NCBI RefSeq assembly: GCF_014042355.1
Contig: NZ_JACEZU010000006.1
Coordinates: 1 to 64,000 of the forward strand
DNA from: Rugamonas apoptosis
GTDB lineage: Bacteria; Pseudomonadota; Gammaproteobacteria; Burkholderiales; Burkholderiaceae_D
DNA length: 64,000 nt
Direction of reading: 5' to 3'
The translations under genes and the position numbers were made by a program. The notes under the pieces are model-generated. The model searched no databases. It was not told the origin of the DNA and worked only from the letters and a program-made list of their open reading frames with translations. This document shows positions 9,049-18,674 of this stretch, piece after piece. Position 1 is the stretch's first letter. Each line of letters opens with the position of its first letter.

Positions 9049-9963
9049 CTACTTCTTCGACAGCAGGTAAATCCCCGCCAGCACCAGCGTGGTGCCGGCC
9101 AGCTGCCAGGAGGTGATCGGCTCGCCCAGGATCAGCGCGCCGAGGAACAAGGTGGAAACGGGGCCTATCATACCGGCTTGCGAGGCCGTGCTGGCGCCGA
9201 TGCGGGCCACGGCGATCATGGTCATAAACACCGGCATCACCGTGCACAGCAAGCCGTTCACCAGCGACAGCCAGTACACGGGCGCCGGCTGCACCAGCAA
9301 CGCGGCCGGGCGCAGGATGAAGAACTGGCCGATGCAGGCCGCGCTGGACACGCACATGGCGTACGACACCAGCCGCAGCGAGCCCAGCCGCTTGACCATC
9401 TCGCCGGAAAACAGCAGGTAGACGGCGTAGGAGATGGCCGAGCCGACCACCAGCACCGCCCCCAGCGCCACGTTGCCGCCGCCGCGCAAGTCGTGCAGGA
9501 ACACCAGCACAATGCCCGCGTAGGACGTGACCAGCGCCAGCCACTGGGCGCGCCGGATGTGCTGGCGCAGGAACACGGTGGTCATCAGCAGCACGAAAGT
9601 GGGCGTGAGGAACAGGATCAGCCGTTCCAGGCCGACGGAAATGTATTGCAGGCCGAGGAAATCGAGAAAGCTGGACAGGTAATAGCCGAGCAGGCCCAGC
9701 GCCGCCAGGCGCCAGCGGTCGGCGTTGGAGAGCGGCGGCCCGCGGCGCATCTGCCAGAGTGCGATGACGGCGAACACGGGCAGCGAAAACAGCATGCGGA
9801 ACGCGATCAGGGTGACGGCGTCCAGATGGTGGCGGTACAGCAGCTTGGCCACCACCGCCTTGGTGGAAAACAGCACGGCCCCACCGATGGCCAATCCCAA
9901 CCCGCCCAGGAAGGCGGCGCGCGCATTGGGCGCGGAAGATGAGGCAGTCGGGTTGTTATCCAT
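9049..9963 (-). CDS. EamA/DMT-superfamily inner-membrane transporter
   Basis: The 304-residue protein has about ten hydrophobic segments arranged as two EamA repeats (about 20-150 and 165-300). The second ends in the typical '[20 protein letters not shown]'-like block. The ATG at 9963 is used; upstream in-frame codons run into the palindromic repeat at 10009-10067 and are unlikely to be translated. The substrate cannot be told from sequence; relatives export amino acids or metabolites. Confidence 0.88.
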   Translation of the reverse strand: MDNNPTASSSAPNARAAFLGGLGLAIGGAVLFSTKAVVAKLLYRHHLDAVTLIAFRMLFSLPVFAVIALWQMRRGPPLSNADRWRLAALGLLGYYLSSFLDFLGLQYISVGLERLILFLTPTFVLLMTTVFLRQHIRRAQWLALVTSYAGIVLVFLHDLRGGGNVALGAVLVVGSAISYAVYLLFSGEMVKRLGSLRLVSYAMCVSSAACIGQFFILRPAALLVQPAPVYWLSLVNGLLCTVMPVFMTMIAVARIGASTASQAGMIGPVSTLFLGALILGEPITSWQLAGTTLVLAGIYLLSKK

Positions 9964-10008
9964 GCGGGAATTGTAAAGGCAAACCGGCAACATCGCTTGC
10001 CACCAACG

Positions 10009-10067
10009 AAAATCGGGGACGGACCCCAATTTCCGCATAGCGAAAATTGGGGTCCGTCCCCGATTTT
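10009..10067. repeat. Long palindromic intergenic repeat (GGGGACGGACCCC type)
   Basis: The arm AAAATCGGGGACGGACCCC (continuing to 10032) is matched by its reverse complement at 10044-10067 around an 11-base loop: 24 paired bases. Placed between phoD and the transporter, it can fold as a strong hairpin with a T-rich end on either strand, so it may also terminate transcription. The layout resembles REP/RAYT-type repeats of betaproteobacteria. Confidence 0.85.
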
Positions 10068-10101
10068 CTGTTCCCGATTCGGCTGGCGCTGTCGCTGTCG
10101 C

Positions 10102-12600
10102 TTAGCTGATGGCGACGGCGGCGCTACCGGCCGTGACGGTGGCGGTGGTCACGCGTGCCACCACATTGGCTGGGGCGTTGCTGCCCACCAGCTTGTTGGC
10201 TTGCTTGAACTGGGCCGTCAGCTTGCCCGGGGTCAGGGTGACCACGGTGTAGCCCTGGGCATCCGTGTTCACGTGCTTGAGCCATGGGTTGTTGCCCAAC
10301 GACGCCAGCTGCTGGGCCAGCGCCAGCAGGTTGACGCTGAACGCGCTGCTGGCCTTCAGGCCGGCCATCACGGCGGCGACGGTCGGATCCAGCTGCACTT
10401 CCGGCAAGCCCTTGGCCGCCAGCGCGCCACGCAGTTGCACGCGCAGTTGGTCCAGCAAGCCGTCCACGGTCGGCGCGGCCTTGCCCATGGTGTAGTCGAG
10501 CAGGTCGAAGTCCAGGTTCAACGTGCCCACGCCCGGCACCGGCACGGCAACCGGGTAGGTCACCAGGGTGCTGATGTCGCCCAGCGCAGCCGCGGCCGCC
10601 TTCAGGTAAGTGAAGAAGGAGTCCGAGCTGATACCGGCCGTGACCAGGTCCACCATCACCGGCGTGCCGCCGTTGGCCGCGTCGAAGTCGTCGCTGACGG
10701 TGCCGGCGAAGAAGGCGTGGATGTCGCCCGTGAGCGCCACCACGTTGCTGATGTTGTTGGTCTTCAGGTGGCTCATCAGCGCCTTGCGTTCGCTGTTGTA
10801 ACCGTCCCACTGGTCGCAGTTGACCAGGAAGCGGGTGAAGAACGGCGCCAGCGCGGCTTTCTTGCCGGACGCGGCCACGAACACGGAATCCGCTTTATGG
10901 GCCTGGATGTCGGCTTTGATCCAGCCGAATGCGATCACCTGCGCTGCGGAACCAGCCTGGGCGGCGGCACCAGCCGGCGCGGCGGCCACGGCGGCGTTGT
11001 AGGCGGCCACGGTGATGCCGGCCTGGGCCGTCGTCAAGCCCGCGCCCACGGCGGCCGCGCCTTGGGCGGCGGCGCTGCTGCCGGCGCCGGCGATGGCCAT
11101 GGCGGCGGCCTGGGCGATCGCGGCGGTGGCGCCAGCCGTGGAGGCGGCCACGATGGCTGCGGCCACTGGCAGGTTACCGCCCACGGCGGCAGCAGTCGAG
11201 CCGATGGTCGAGGCCAGGGTTGGCACGGCGCCCAGCGCCAACAGGGTGGCGATCGCGTCCACACCGTTCAGGCCCATACGCAGCAGCGACACTTCATTGC
11301 CCCACAGCTTCCAGGTCGAGGTGGCCGATTTCATCTTGTCCATCCACCACTGGCGCTGGGTGGTGCCCAGCATGCCGACGATGCTCAGCGGATCGGCGCC
11401 GATCTGCACGCCGCCGGCCATCTTCTGCGCTTCCACGCTGTTGAACACGTCCTGCGGCACCAGGTAGCGGGCGCCGATGCTGCCCACGGCCACGCCGGTG
11501 GCGGGGTTGATGGCCGCTTCCGGAATCACGTGGTCGGCGCGGTACAGGCGTTCGTCGGTCATCACCAGTTGCATCAGCTTGCCGAACTGGAAGTCGCGGT
11601 AGATCTTGATGTTCTGGAAGCTGGTCGAGGCCGTATCGAGGCTCACGTCGGCCGGCATGTATTCGAACCAGGCCTGGTTGGCGTTGCGACGGCGGGCCGG
11701 CTGGTGCAAATCGCTGCCGTCGGCGTTGAACGTGCCTTCATAGGTTTCCGCATCCTGCCAGCAATCGTCCGAGAACTCGTGGTCGTCCCAGATGGCGATG
11801 AAGGCGAAGCGCTCATGCAGCGCCTGCAGGCGGCTGTCGGTGCGGTATTTCTTATACAGGTAGCGGTAGTCGGCCAGCGTGGTGGCGTACTTGGCGCCCG
11901 AGGTGCCGCTCTTGAAGGCGCCGTCCGGCAGCACCAGCTGGTCGTGGCGGGTTTCCACGGCGCCGACCTGGAACGTTTCACCCACGGTTTCGTAGATGTA
12001 GTCGCCCAGGTGGACGATGAAGTCGAGGTTCTCGGTGGCCATGTTGCTCATGGCGCCCCAGTGGTTGATGCTCCAGTCCTGGCAGGTCATGTAGGCGAAT
12101 TGCAGCTGGCTGACGTCGGCGTCGGCCGCCGGCGCGGTCTTGAAGCGGCCCACGTTGGAGCGCACGTCACCGGCCACGAACTGGTAGAAATAGGTGGTGC
12201 CAGCCGTCAGGCCCGTGACCTTGTGGCGCACCGTGTTGTCGAACTGGGCTTGCAGCGGCAGTTTCTCGTCCACCAGCAGGGCACCGGCCAGGGCCGCGTT
12301 GCTGCCCAGCAGGGAGGCATTGTCGGTGGCGGTGACGACCAGGCGGATGCTCACGTCGTTGCCGGACGCGGCGGCGGCCACGCTGTCGGCGCCCGCTGGC
12401 AGCGCGCGGGTCCACAGCATGATGCTGTCGGGACGGGGGTCGCCGGAGGCTACGCTTTGGGGGAACTTCCAGCCGGCGCCTGTGGCGGCCGGCAAGTTGG
12501 CCGCGGCCGGGGAGCTGCTGCCGCCGCAACCGACCAGACCGGTGCTGGCCACGGAAACGGTGATGAAGCCGCTAAATTTGAGAAACTGCCTTCTGTCCAT
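10102..12600 (-). CDS. PhoD-like alkaline phosphatase with Ala-rich insertion
   Basis: The 832-residue precursor begins with a Tat motif (RRQFLK) followed by a lipobox-like LVGC, so it is probably exported folded and perhaps lipidated. It has the PhoD N-terminal beta domain ('FPQSVASGDPRPDSIMLWTR') and then the metallophosphatase core with HLGDYIYE and IWDDHEFSDD. Later it carries 'ALTGDIHAFFAGTVSDDF'. PhoD proteins are usually 500-600 residues. Here about residues 447-553 are a low-complexity Ala/Gly stretch between core elements, followed by a further long C-terminal segment. It should release phosphate from diesters or monoesters in the periplasm. Confidence 0.9.
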   Translation of the reverse strand: MDRRQFLKFSGFITVSVASTGLVGCGGSSSPAAANLPAATGAGWKFPQSVASGDPRPDSIMLWTRALPAGADSVAAAASGNDVSIRLVVTATDNASLLGSNAALAGALLVDEKLPLQAQFDNTVRHKVTGLTAGTTYFYQFVAGDVRSNVGRFKTAPAADADVSQLQFAYMTCQDWSINHWGAMSNMATENLDFIVHLGDYIYETVGETFQVGAVETRHDQLVLPDGAFKSGTSGAKYATTLADYRYLYKKYRTDSRLQALHERFAFIAIWDDHEFSDDCWQDAETYEGTFNADGSDLHQPARRRNANQAWFEYMPADVSLDTASTSFQNIKIYRDFQFGKLMQLVMTDERLYRADHVIPEAAINPATGVAVGSIGARYLVPQDVFNSVEAQKMAGGVQIGADPLSIVGMLGTTQRQWWMDKMKSATSTWKLWGNEVSLLRMGLNGVDAIATLLALGAVPTLASTIGSTAAAVGGNLPVAAAIVAASTAGATAAIAQAAAMAIAGAGSSAAAQGAAAVGAGLTTAQAGITVAAYNAAVAAAPAGAAAQAGSAAQVIAFGWIKADIQAHKADSVFVAASGKKAALAPFFTRFLVNCDQWDGYNSERKALMSHLKTNNISNVVALTGDIHAFFAGTVSDDFDAANGGTPVMVDLVTAGISSDSFFTYLKAAAAALGDISTLVTYPVAVPVPGVGTLNLDFDLLDYTMGKAAPTVDGLLDQLRVQLRGALAAKGLPEVQLDPTVAAVMAGLKASSAFSVNLLALAQQLASLGNNPWLKHVNTDAQGYTVVTLTPGKLTAQFKQANKLVGSNAPANVVARVTTATVTAGSAAVAIS

Positions 12601-12804
12601 ATGTCCCCTCTTGTTCGAAATGTACCGGAATTTAAAATCGTAGCATGGCCGTGTGACTTGATGCCTACAAGAAACCGAGCACGCACTCTATTTTAGCAAT
12701 ATTACAATCCTAGCACGCCGGGCTGGGCGGCCGGGGCGGTTTGGCGGGACGGCGATATGCTAAAATACCGCCCTCACGGACTCACCGCCTAAGGAAGACT
12801 GAAC

Positions 12805-13530
12805 ATGGCTGGACATAGCAAATGGGCCAATATCAAGCACAAAAAAGCCGCGACGGACGCTAAGCGCGGCAAAATCTGGACCCGACTGATCAAGGAAATC
12901 ACGGTTGCCGCACGCATGGGCGGCGGTGACGTCAACGCCAACCCGCGCCTGCGCCTGGCCATCGACAAGGCGGCCGACGCCAACATGCCCAAGGATAACG
13001 TGGCGCGCGCGATCAGCCGCGGCACCGGCGGCGATGACGGCGCCAACTACGAGGAAGTACGCTACGAAGGCTACGGCATCGGCGGCGCCGCCATCATCGT
13101 CGACTGCATGACCGACAACCGTGTGCGCACCGTGGCTGAAGTCCGCCACGCCTTCAACAAGAACGGCGGCAACATGGGCACGGAAAACTCGGTGTCCTTC
13201 ATGTTCAAGCACTGCGGCCAGTTCCTGTTCGCACCCGGCACCAACGAAGACGCGCTGATGGAAGTGGCGCTGGAAGCGGGCGCCGAGGACGTGGTGGCCG
13301 ACGAGGAAGGCGGCTTCGAAGTACTGTGCGCACCGCACGACTTCGCCACCGTCAAGGACGCGCTGGAAGCGGCCGGTTTCAAGGCCGAAGTGGCCGAGAT
13401 CATCATGAAGCCCGCCACCGAAACCGTGTTCACGGGCGACGACGCGGTCAAGATGCAAAAACTGCTGGACGCCCTGGAAAACCTGGACGACGTGCAGGAA
13501 GTCTATTCCAACGCCCTGATCGAAGACTGA
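12805..13530 (+). CDS. YebC/PmpR family protein (TACO1 type)
   Basis: The 241-residue protein starts with the signature [20 protein letters not shown] and keeps the three-domain YebC layout at the usual length. Family members bind nucleic acid; described roles are transcriptional regulation and relief of ribosome stalling at proline stretches. AGGAAG lies before the ATG. A hairpin terminator follows at 13556-13579, separating it from purD, so it is probably monocistronic. Confidence 0.95.
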   Translation: MAGHSKWANIKHKKAATDAKRGKIWTRLIKEITVAARMGGGDVNANPRLRLAIDKAADANMPKDNVARAISRGTGGDDGANYEEVRYEGYGIGGAAIIVDCMTDNRVRTVAEVRHAFNKNGGNMGTENSVSFMFKHCGQFLFAPGTNEDALMEVALEAGAEDVVADEEGGFEVLCAPHDFATVKDALEAAGFKAEVAEIIMKPATETVFTGDDAVKMQKLLDALENLDDVQEVYSNALIED

Positions 13531-13555
13531 TAGTCCTCCCGGCAACAATCCCCCG

Positions 13556-13579
13556 CGGCGGCCCACTGGCCGCCGTTTT
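13556..13579 (+). terminator. Rho-independent terminator after yebC
   Basis: CGGCGGCC (13556-13563) pairs with GGCCGCCG (13568-13575) over a four-base loop and is followed by TTTT. It lies 26 bases past the yebC stop and just before purD. Confidence 0.8.
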
Positions 13580-13601
13580 CCGCTCTTTTATGGATTGAAC
13601 G

Positions 13602-14870
13602 ATGAAAATTTTGGTAGTCGGCTCCGGCGGCCGCGAACACGCGCTGGCATGGAAATTGGCGCAATCGGAACGCATCCAGATGGTGTACGTGGCCCCCGGC
13701 AACGGCGGCACCGCGCGCGATGCGCGCCTGGTCAACGTCAACATCACGGACCTGCATGAACTGGCCAATTTCGTCGAGCAGGAACACATCGGCCTGACCG
13801 TGGTGGGACCGGAAACCCCGCTGGCCGGCGGCATCGTCAACCTGTTCCGCGCCCGTGGCCTGAAAGTGTTCGGCCCCACCAAGGAAGCGGCCCAGCTGGA
13901 GTCGTCGAAAGACTTCGCCAAAGCCTTCATGCACCGCCACGGCATCCCGACGGCGCGCTACCAGACCTTCTCCGACGTGGCCCCGGCCCACGCCTACATC
14001 GACGCCATGGGCGCGCCCATCGTCATCAAGGCCGACGGCCTGGCCGCCGGCAAAGGCGTGGTGGTCGCCATGACGCTGGAAGAAGCGCACCGCGCGGTGG
14101 ACGACATGCTGGCCGATAACCGCTTCGGCGACGCCGGTGCCCGCATCGTGATCGAGGAATTCCTGGCCGGCGAGGAAGCCAGCTTCATCGTCATGTGCGA
14201 CGGCAAGAACGTGCTGCCGCTGGCCACCAGCCAGGACCACAAGCGCCTGAAAGACAACGACGAAGGCCCGAACACGGGCGGCATGGGCGCCTACTCGCCG
14301 GCCCCGATCGTGACCCCGGCCATGCATGCGCGCGTGATGCGCGAGATCATCAACCCCACCATCGCCGGCATGGCCAAGGATGGGATCCAGTTCACCGGCT
14401 TCCTGTACGCGGGCCTGATGATCGACGCGGCCGGCAATCCGCGCACGCTGGAATTCAACTGCCGCATGGGCGACCCGGAAACGCAACCGATCATGGCCCG
14501 CCTGAAGACCGACCTGCTGGGCGTGATGGAACACGCCGTCAACGGCACGCTGGACGCGGTGGAACTGGAATGGGACCGCCGCACGGCCGTGGGCGTGGTG
14601 CTGGCCGCTGCCGGCTACCCGGACGCCCCGCTCAAGGGCGCCGTGATCGACGGCATCCCGGCCGAGACGGCCGAAACCGTCACCTTCCACGCCGGCACGG
14701 CCGAAGTGGGCGAACAGTTGCAGGTCACGGGCGGCCGCGTGCTGTGCGTGGTGGGCCTGGGCGACAGCATCAAGATGGCGCAGAAACAGGCGTACGACGT
14801 GGTCGACCAGATCCATTTCGACGGCATGCAGTGCCGCCGTGACATCGGCTGGCGCGGCCTGAAGCATTAA
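13602..14870 (+). CDS. purD: Phosphoribosylamine-glycine ligase
   Basis: The 422-residue ATP-grasp enzyme joins phosphoribosylamine and glycine in purine synthesis. The N-terminal 'ILVVGSGGREHALAWKL', the hallmark GPNTGGMGAYSP, and 'EFNCRMGDPETQ' are all present at normal length. It starts 70 bases after the yebC stop, beyond a terminator, and is followed by a repeat cluster before hemF. Confidence 0.97.
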   Translation: MKILVVGSGGREHALAWKLAQSERIQMVYVAPGNGGTARDARLVNVNITDLHELANFVEQEHIGLTVVGPETPLAGGIVNLFRARGLKVFGPTKEAAQLESSKDFAKAFMHRHGIPTARYQTFSDVAPAHAYIDAMGAPIVIKADGLAAGKGVVVAMTLEEAHRAVDDMLADNRFGDAGARIVIEEFLAGEEASFIVMCDGKNVLPLATSQDHKRLKDNDEGPNTGGMGAYSPAPIVTPAMHARVMREIINPTIAGMAKDGIQFTGFLYAGLMIDAAGNPRTLEFNCRMGDPETQPIMARLKTDLLGVMEHAVNGTLDAVELEWDRRTAVGVVLAAAGYPDAPLKGAVIDGIPAETAETVTFHAGTAEVGEQLQVTGGRVLCVVGLGDSIKMAQKQAYDVVDQIHFDGMQCRRDIGWRGLKH

Positions 14871-14889
14871 AACCAAAGACCGCGAAAGA

Positions 14890-15056
14890 CCGGGGTCAGT
14901 TCCGGCATCGTGCCAAAACACGCAAACAAAACAGGGGGCAGTTCCGGCATCACGCCATGATTTGGCAGATTGCCGGAACTGACCCCGGTTCTCGCCGGAA
15001 CTGACCCCGGTTCTCGGTTCTTGATTTGGCAGATTGCCGGAACTGACCCCGGTTCT
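14890..15056. repeat. Cluster of GGGGTCAGTTCCGGCA-type repeats
   Basis: At least five copies of one unit sit between purD and hemF. Forward-type copies are at 14890-14908 and 14934-14957. Reverse copies (GCCGGAACTGACCCCGG) are at 14972-14988, 14994-15010 and 15037-15053. Two of the reverse copies are preceded by GGCAGATT, giving long matching units. Opposed copies can form hairpins, and the last ends in a T run. Confidence 0.85.
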
Positions 15057-15122
15057 TTTTGCTATCACAAACACGTGCAAACGGGTACAATCGACCCTTG
15101 ATTTTTTTCCCCGCACCGCCTC

Positions 15123-16040
15123 ATGTCGCTTTCTCCCAACCCTGAAGCCGTCAAAGCTTACCTGCTCGATCTGCAAGACCGCATCGTGCAGGCGCTCGAA
15201 ACGCTGGACGGTTCGCCGTTCCGGCGCGACGCCTGGGACCGCCCCGAAGGCGGCAGCGGCATCACGCGTGTGATCGAGGAAGGCCACGTGTTCGAACGGG
15301 GCGGCTGCAATTTCTCGCACGTCAAGGGCGCCAAACTGCCACCGTCTGCCTCGGCCCACCGGCCCGAACTGGGCGGCCAGCCATGGGAAGCGATGGGCGT
15401 GTCGCTGGTGCTGCACCCGCGCAACCCGTACGCGCCCACGGTGCACATGAACGTGCGCTTCTTCTCCACCAGCGCGGCCGACGGCACGCCCGTGTGGTGG
15501 TTCGGCGGCGGCATGGACCTGACGCCCTACTACGGCGTCCAGGAAGACGCGCGCCACTTCCACCAGACCTGCTTCGCGGCGCTGGCACCGTTCGGCGCCG
15601 ACCTCCATCCACGCTTCAAGCAGTGGTGCGATGAGTATTTCTATCTCAAGCACCGGCGCGAGGCGCGCGGCGTGGGCGGCATCTTCTTCGATGACGTCAA
15701 CGCGGGCGGCTTCGAGCACTGCTTCGCCATGACGCGCAGCGTGGGCGACGCCTTCCTGACGGCCTACCTGCCGGTGCTGGAACGGCGCAAGGACCAGCCT
15801 TACGGCGAACGCGAACGCGATTTCCAGGCTTACCGGCGCGGGCGCTACGTGGAATTCAACCTGGTGTTCGACCGTGGCACGCTGTTCGGCCTGCAATCGG
15901 GCGCCGGCCGCACGGAATCGATGATGATGTCGATGCCACCGCTGGCCAAGTGGCGCTACGACTGGCAGCCGGAAGCGGGCACGCCGGAAGCGGCGCTGTA
16001 CACGGACTTCCTGCCGCCACGGGACTGGCTGACGACGTGA
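15123..16040 (+). CDS. hemF: Oxygen-dependent coproporphyrinogen III oxidase
   Basis: The 305-residue cytosolic enzyme carries out the oxidative decarboxylation of coproporphyrinogen III in haem synthesis. Diagnostic blocks are MNVRFF, '[14 protein letters not shown]' and '[18 protein letters not shown]', and the C-terminal '[20 protein letters not shown]' is present. Length is normal. Its stop overlaps the GTG start of nadD by four bases (GTGA), so the two are translationally coupled. Confidence 0.97.
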   Translation: MSLSPNPEAVKAYLLDLQDRIVQALETLDGSPFRRDAWDRPEGGSGITRVIEEGHVFERGGCNFSHVKGAKLPPSASAHRPELGGQPWEAMGVSLVLHPRNPYAPTVHMNVRFFSTSAADGTPVWWFGGGMDLTPYYGVQEDARHFHQTCFAALAPFGADLHPRFKQWCDEYFYLKHRREARGVGGIFFDDVNAGGFEHCFAMTRSVGDAFLTAYLPVLERRKDQPYGERERDFQAYRRGRYVEFNLVFDRGTLFGLQSGAGRTESMMMSMPPLAKWRYDWQPEAGTPEAALYTDFLPPRDWLTT

Positions 16041-16690
16041 CGCGCCGCATCGCACTGCTGGGAGGCAGTTTCGATCCGGTCCATGTCGGTCATGTCGCGC
16101 TTGGCGCCCATTTCACCCACTTGCTGCAAACGGATCAGCTGCGCGTGATCCCGGCCGGCAGCCCGTGGCAGAAATCCACGCTGCAGGCCACGCCACGCCA
16201 GCGGGCCGACATGGTGCGGCTGGCCTTCGCCGACCAGCCCTTCCCCGTCGTGGTGGACTTGCAGGAAATCGAACGCAGCGAACAAGGGCAGCCGACCTAC
16301 ACCATCGACACCCTGCGCTTGGTACGCCAGGAACTGGGGCCGCAAGCGTCGATCGCCTTCCTGATGGGGGCCGACCAGTTGCAGAACTTCGGCACCTGGC
16401 GCGACTGGCGCGCACTGTTCGACTACGCCCACTTCTGCGTGGCGGCCCGGCCCGGCTTCGCGCTGGACAGCCTGGCGCCGGAAGTGGCGGCGCAATTCAC
16501 GCAACGGCTGGGAAGCCCTGAACAAATACGCAACACCCCGCACGGTCTGACTTATCTGGCACAGGACTTTGCGGTCGATATCTCCGCCACCCAGATACGT
16601 GCGGCATTACAACGGGGGGAGCAGGCGAATTCGCTTATCGCCCCGCGAGTGCTAGACTATATTGAACAACATAATTTATACAAAAGCTAA
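16037..16690 (+). CDS. nadD: Nicotinate-nucleotide adenylyltransferase
   Basis: The 217-residue enzyme adenylates nicotinate mononucleotide for NAD synthesis. It has the nucleotidyltransferase signature [11 protein letters not shown] and the second motif ISATQIR near the C-terminus. The GTG at 16037 is chosen because the conserved [13 protein letters not shown] starts right there and it overlaps the hemF stop. It abuts rsfS with no gap, the common nadD-rsfS-rlmH arrangement. Confidence 0.95.
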   Translation: MTRRIALLGGSFDPVHVGHVALGAHFTHLLQTDQLRVIPAGSPWQKSTLQATPRQRADMVRLAFADQPFPVVVDLQEIERSEQGQPTYTIDTLRLVRQELGPQASIAFLMGADQLQNFGTWRDWRALFDYAHFCVAARPGFALDSLAPEVAAQFTQRLGSPEQIRNTPHGLTYLAQDFAVDISATQIRAALQRGEQANSLIAPRVLDYIEQHNLYKS

Positions 16691-17365
16691 ATGGACATCA
16701 AAAAACTGCAAACCCTCGTCGTTGACGCCCTCGAAGACGTCAAGGCCCAAGACATCGTCCTGTTCGACACCACCCACCTGACCAGCCTGTTCGACCGCAT
16801 CGCCATCGCCTCCGGCACCTCCAACCGGCAGACCAAGGCGCTGGCCGCGTCCGTGCGCGACAAGGTCAAGGACGCCGGCGGCAACGTCTACGGCATGGAA
16901 GGCGAGGACACCGGTGAATGGGTGCTGGTGGACTTGGGCGACATGATCGTCCACATCATGCAGGCCCCGATCCGCGCCTACTACCGCCTGGAAGAGATCT
17001 GGGGCGACAAGCCCGTCAAGCTGGGCGCCGCCAAGCGCGCCAAGAAGACCGACGACGCGGCGCCGAAGAAAACCAGCGGCCACCTGGCCGCCTCCAAGGC
17101 CGCCGTGGAAGCCACCCCGGTGGTGGAGAAAAAGGCGCCGGCCAAGAAAGCGGCCGCCAAGCCAGCCGCCGAGAAGAAGCCAGCCGCCAAGAAGGCCGCC
17201 GCCCCTGCCGGTAAAGTGGTCAAGGTCGCAGCCACCAAGAGTGCCACGGCCGCCGCCGCCGAACTGAAAAAACTGCCACCGAAGCCGAAAGCCCCGAAAG
17301 CGGCCGCCGACAAGGAAGCACCGGCCAAGACCGTGATCAAGCGCATCAAGAAAGTGGCCGAGTAA
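16691..17365 (+). CDS. rsfS: Ribosomal silencing factor RsfS with a Lys/Ala-rich tail
   Basis: Residues 1-115 form a normal RsfS/Iojap domain (IASGTSNRQTKALA, GEWVLVDLGDMIVHIM, YYRLEEIWG). This domain binds ribosomal protein uL14 and blocks subunit joining in starvation. Residues 116-224 are an extension made mostly of Lys, Ala and Pro, with runs such as KKAAAKPAAEKKPAAKKAAA, like histone H1 or the PhaF/AlgP tails. Most RsfS proteins stop at 105-130 residues. It lies in the nadD-rsfS-rlmH-maf series. Confidence 0.93.
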   Translation: MDIKKLQTLVVDALEDVKAQDIVLFDTTHLTSLFDRIAIASGTSNRQTKALAASVRDKVKDAGGNVYGMEGEDTGEWVLVDLGDMIVHIMQAPIRAYYRLEEIWGDKPVKLGAAKRAKKTDDAAPKKTSGHLAASKAAVEATPVVEKKAPAKKAAAKPAAEKKPAAKKAAAPAGKVVKVAATKSATAAAAELKKLPPKPKAPKAAADKEAPAKTVIKRIKKVAE

Positions 17366-17371
17366 GGGCCG

Positions 17372-17842
17372 ATGCAACTGATTATCGCGGCCGTCGGCCA
17401 CAAGATGCCAGCCTGGATCGAGACGGGCTACGCTGAATACGCCAAGCGCATGCCGCCGGAACTGCGCATCGTGCTCAAGGAGATCAAGCCCGTTGAGCGC
17501 TCCGGCAGCAAGACGGCCGCCACCGCCATGGCGCTCGAACGCGAGCGCATCGAGGCGGTGCTGCCCAAATCGGTGCGCATCATCGCGCTCGACGAGCGCG
17601 GCAAGGACCTGACCTCGGTCGGCCTGTCCCAGCAGCTCGAAGCGTGGCAGCAGGATGGCCGCGACACGGCCTTCCTGATCGGCGGCGCGGACGGCCTCGA
17701 TCCTGAACTGAAGGCCCGCGCCGAAGGCTTGATCCGCATTTCCAGCATGACCCTGCCGCACGGCATGGTGCGCGTGATGCTGGCCGAGCAGCTGTACCGG
17801 GCCTGGTCGATCACGCAGAACCACCCTTACCATCGGGTCTGA
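17372..17842 (+). CDS. rlmH: 23S rRNA pseudouridine1915 N3-methyltransferase
   Basis: The 156-residue SPOUT methyltransferase modifies pseudouridine 1915 in helix 69 of 23S rRNA. The SAM-binding knot is seen as '[17 protein letters not shown]', followed by SLSSMTLPH-like '[23 protein letters not shown]'-type sequence, and the C-terminal YHR is present. Length is exactly typical. It starts six bases after rsfS. Confidence 0.96.
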   Translation: MQLIIAAVGHKMPAWIETGYAEYAKRMPPELRIVLKEIKPVERSGSKTAATAMALERERIEAVLPKSVRIIALDERGKDLTSVGLSQQLEAWQQDGRDTAFLIGGADGLDPELKARAEGLIRISSMTLPHGMVRVMLAEQLYRAWSITQNHPYHRV

Positions 17843-17860
17843 CGTTACTATAATTAAAAA

Positions 17861-18481
17861 ATGAAACCGGTCGACAAGAAGATCTACCTCGCCTCCAAAA
17901 GCCCGCGTCGGCGCGAACTGCTGCGCCAGATCGGGATTGACTTCGAATTGTTGCTGCTGCGCAGCGACGGCCCGCGCGGCGCCGACGTGACCGAGGAAGT
18001 GCTGTCGGGCGAAACGCCGGCCGTCTACGTGGCCCGCGTGGCGCGCGAAAAAGCGGCGTTCGCCTACGACCTGCAATACCGGCGCCACCTGACCCCGCGC
18101 ACCGTGCTGAGCGCCGACACCACCGTCACCATCGACGGCGAAATCCTCGGCAAACCGGCCAATCCCAACGAAGCCAAAGCCATGCTGCGGCGCCTGTCCG
18201 GCCGCACCCACCAGGTACTGACCTCGGTGGCGGTCCACCATGCCGACTTCACCGGCCAGGTGACGCAAGTGTCGGACGTGCGCTTCTGCGTCCTCAGCGA
18301 AGCGGCCATCGACGCCTATTGCGCCACCCAGGAACCGTACGACAAGGCCGGCGGCTACGGCATCCAGGGCCTGGCGGCCCGGTTCATCGAACATATCGAA
18401 GGCAGCCACTCCGGCATCATGGGCCTGCCCCTGTTCGAAACGGCCGAGCTGCTGCGCCAGGCCGGCCTGCCCCTGCCCTGA
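17861..18481 (+). CDS. maf: Maf-family nucleoside triphosphate pyrophosphatase
   Basis: The 206-residue protein has the Maf opening ASKSPRRRELL, the catalytic SADTTV with 'ILGKPANPNEAKAMLRRLSG', and the closing 'YDKAGGYGIQG'. The family hydrolyses non-canonical or canonical NTPs to the monophosphates. It starts 18 bases after rlmH in a run of RNA-related genes. The dTTP/UTP subtype is likely but not proved. Confidence 0.93.
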   Translation: MKPVDKKIYLASKSPRRRELLRQIGIDFELLLLRSDGPRGADVTEEVLSGETPAVYVARVAREKAAFAYDLQYRRHLTPRTVLSADTTVTIDGEILGKPANPNEAKAMLRRLSGRTHQVLTSVAVHHADFTGQVTQVSDVRFCVLSEAAIDAYCATQEPYDKAGGYGIQGLAARFIEHIEGSHSGIMGLPLFETAELLRQAGLPLP

Positions 18482-18674
18482 CGCGCCGCCCCGCAGCATC
18501 AGCCCCCACTATCACCCAGCGGTCGCACCGCGCGGCCGCCCCCAGTAACGCCGCCACGGCCCACGCCGTGGCGCGCCGCCGCATACTGTGGCATCACTGC
18601 CATGTTGCAATCTTGGCTAACCGTGTATGATCCCCTTGCGCATCCGCCAATCACAGATCCCAGGTCCATGAAGC

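Noticed and set aside
14890..15056. Clustered short repeats considered as a CRISPR array
   Set aside because: Units occur in both orientations with irregular spacing, no constant repeat-spacer period and no cas genes nearby. They match a dispersed palindromic repeat family instead.
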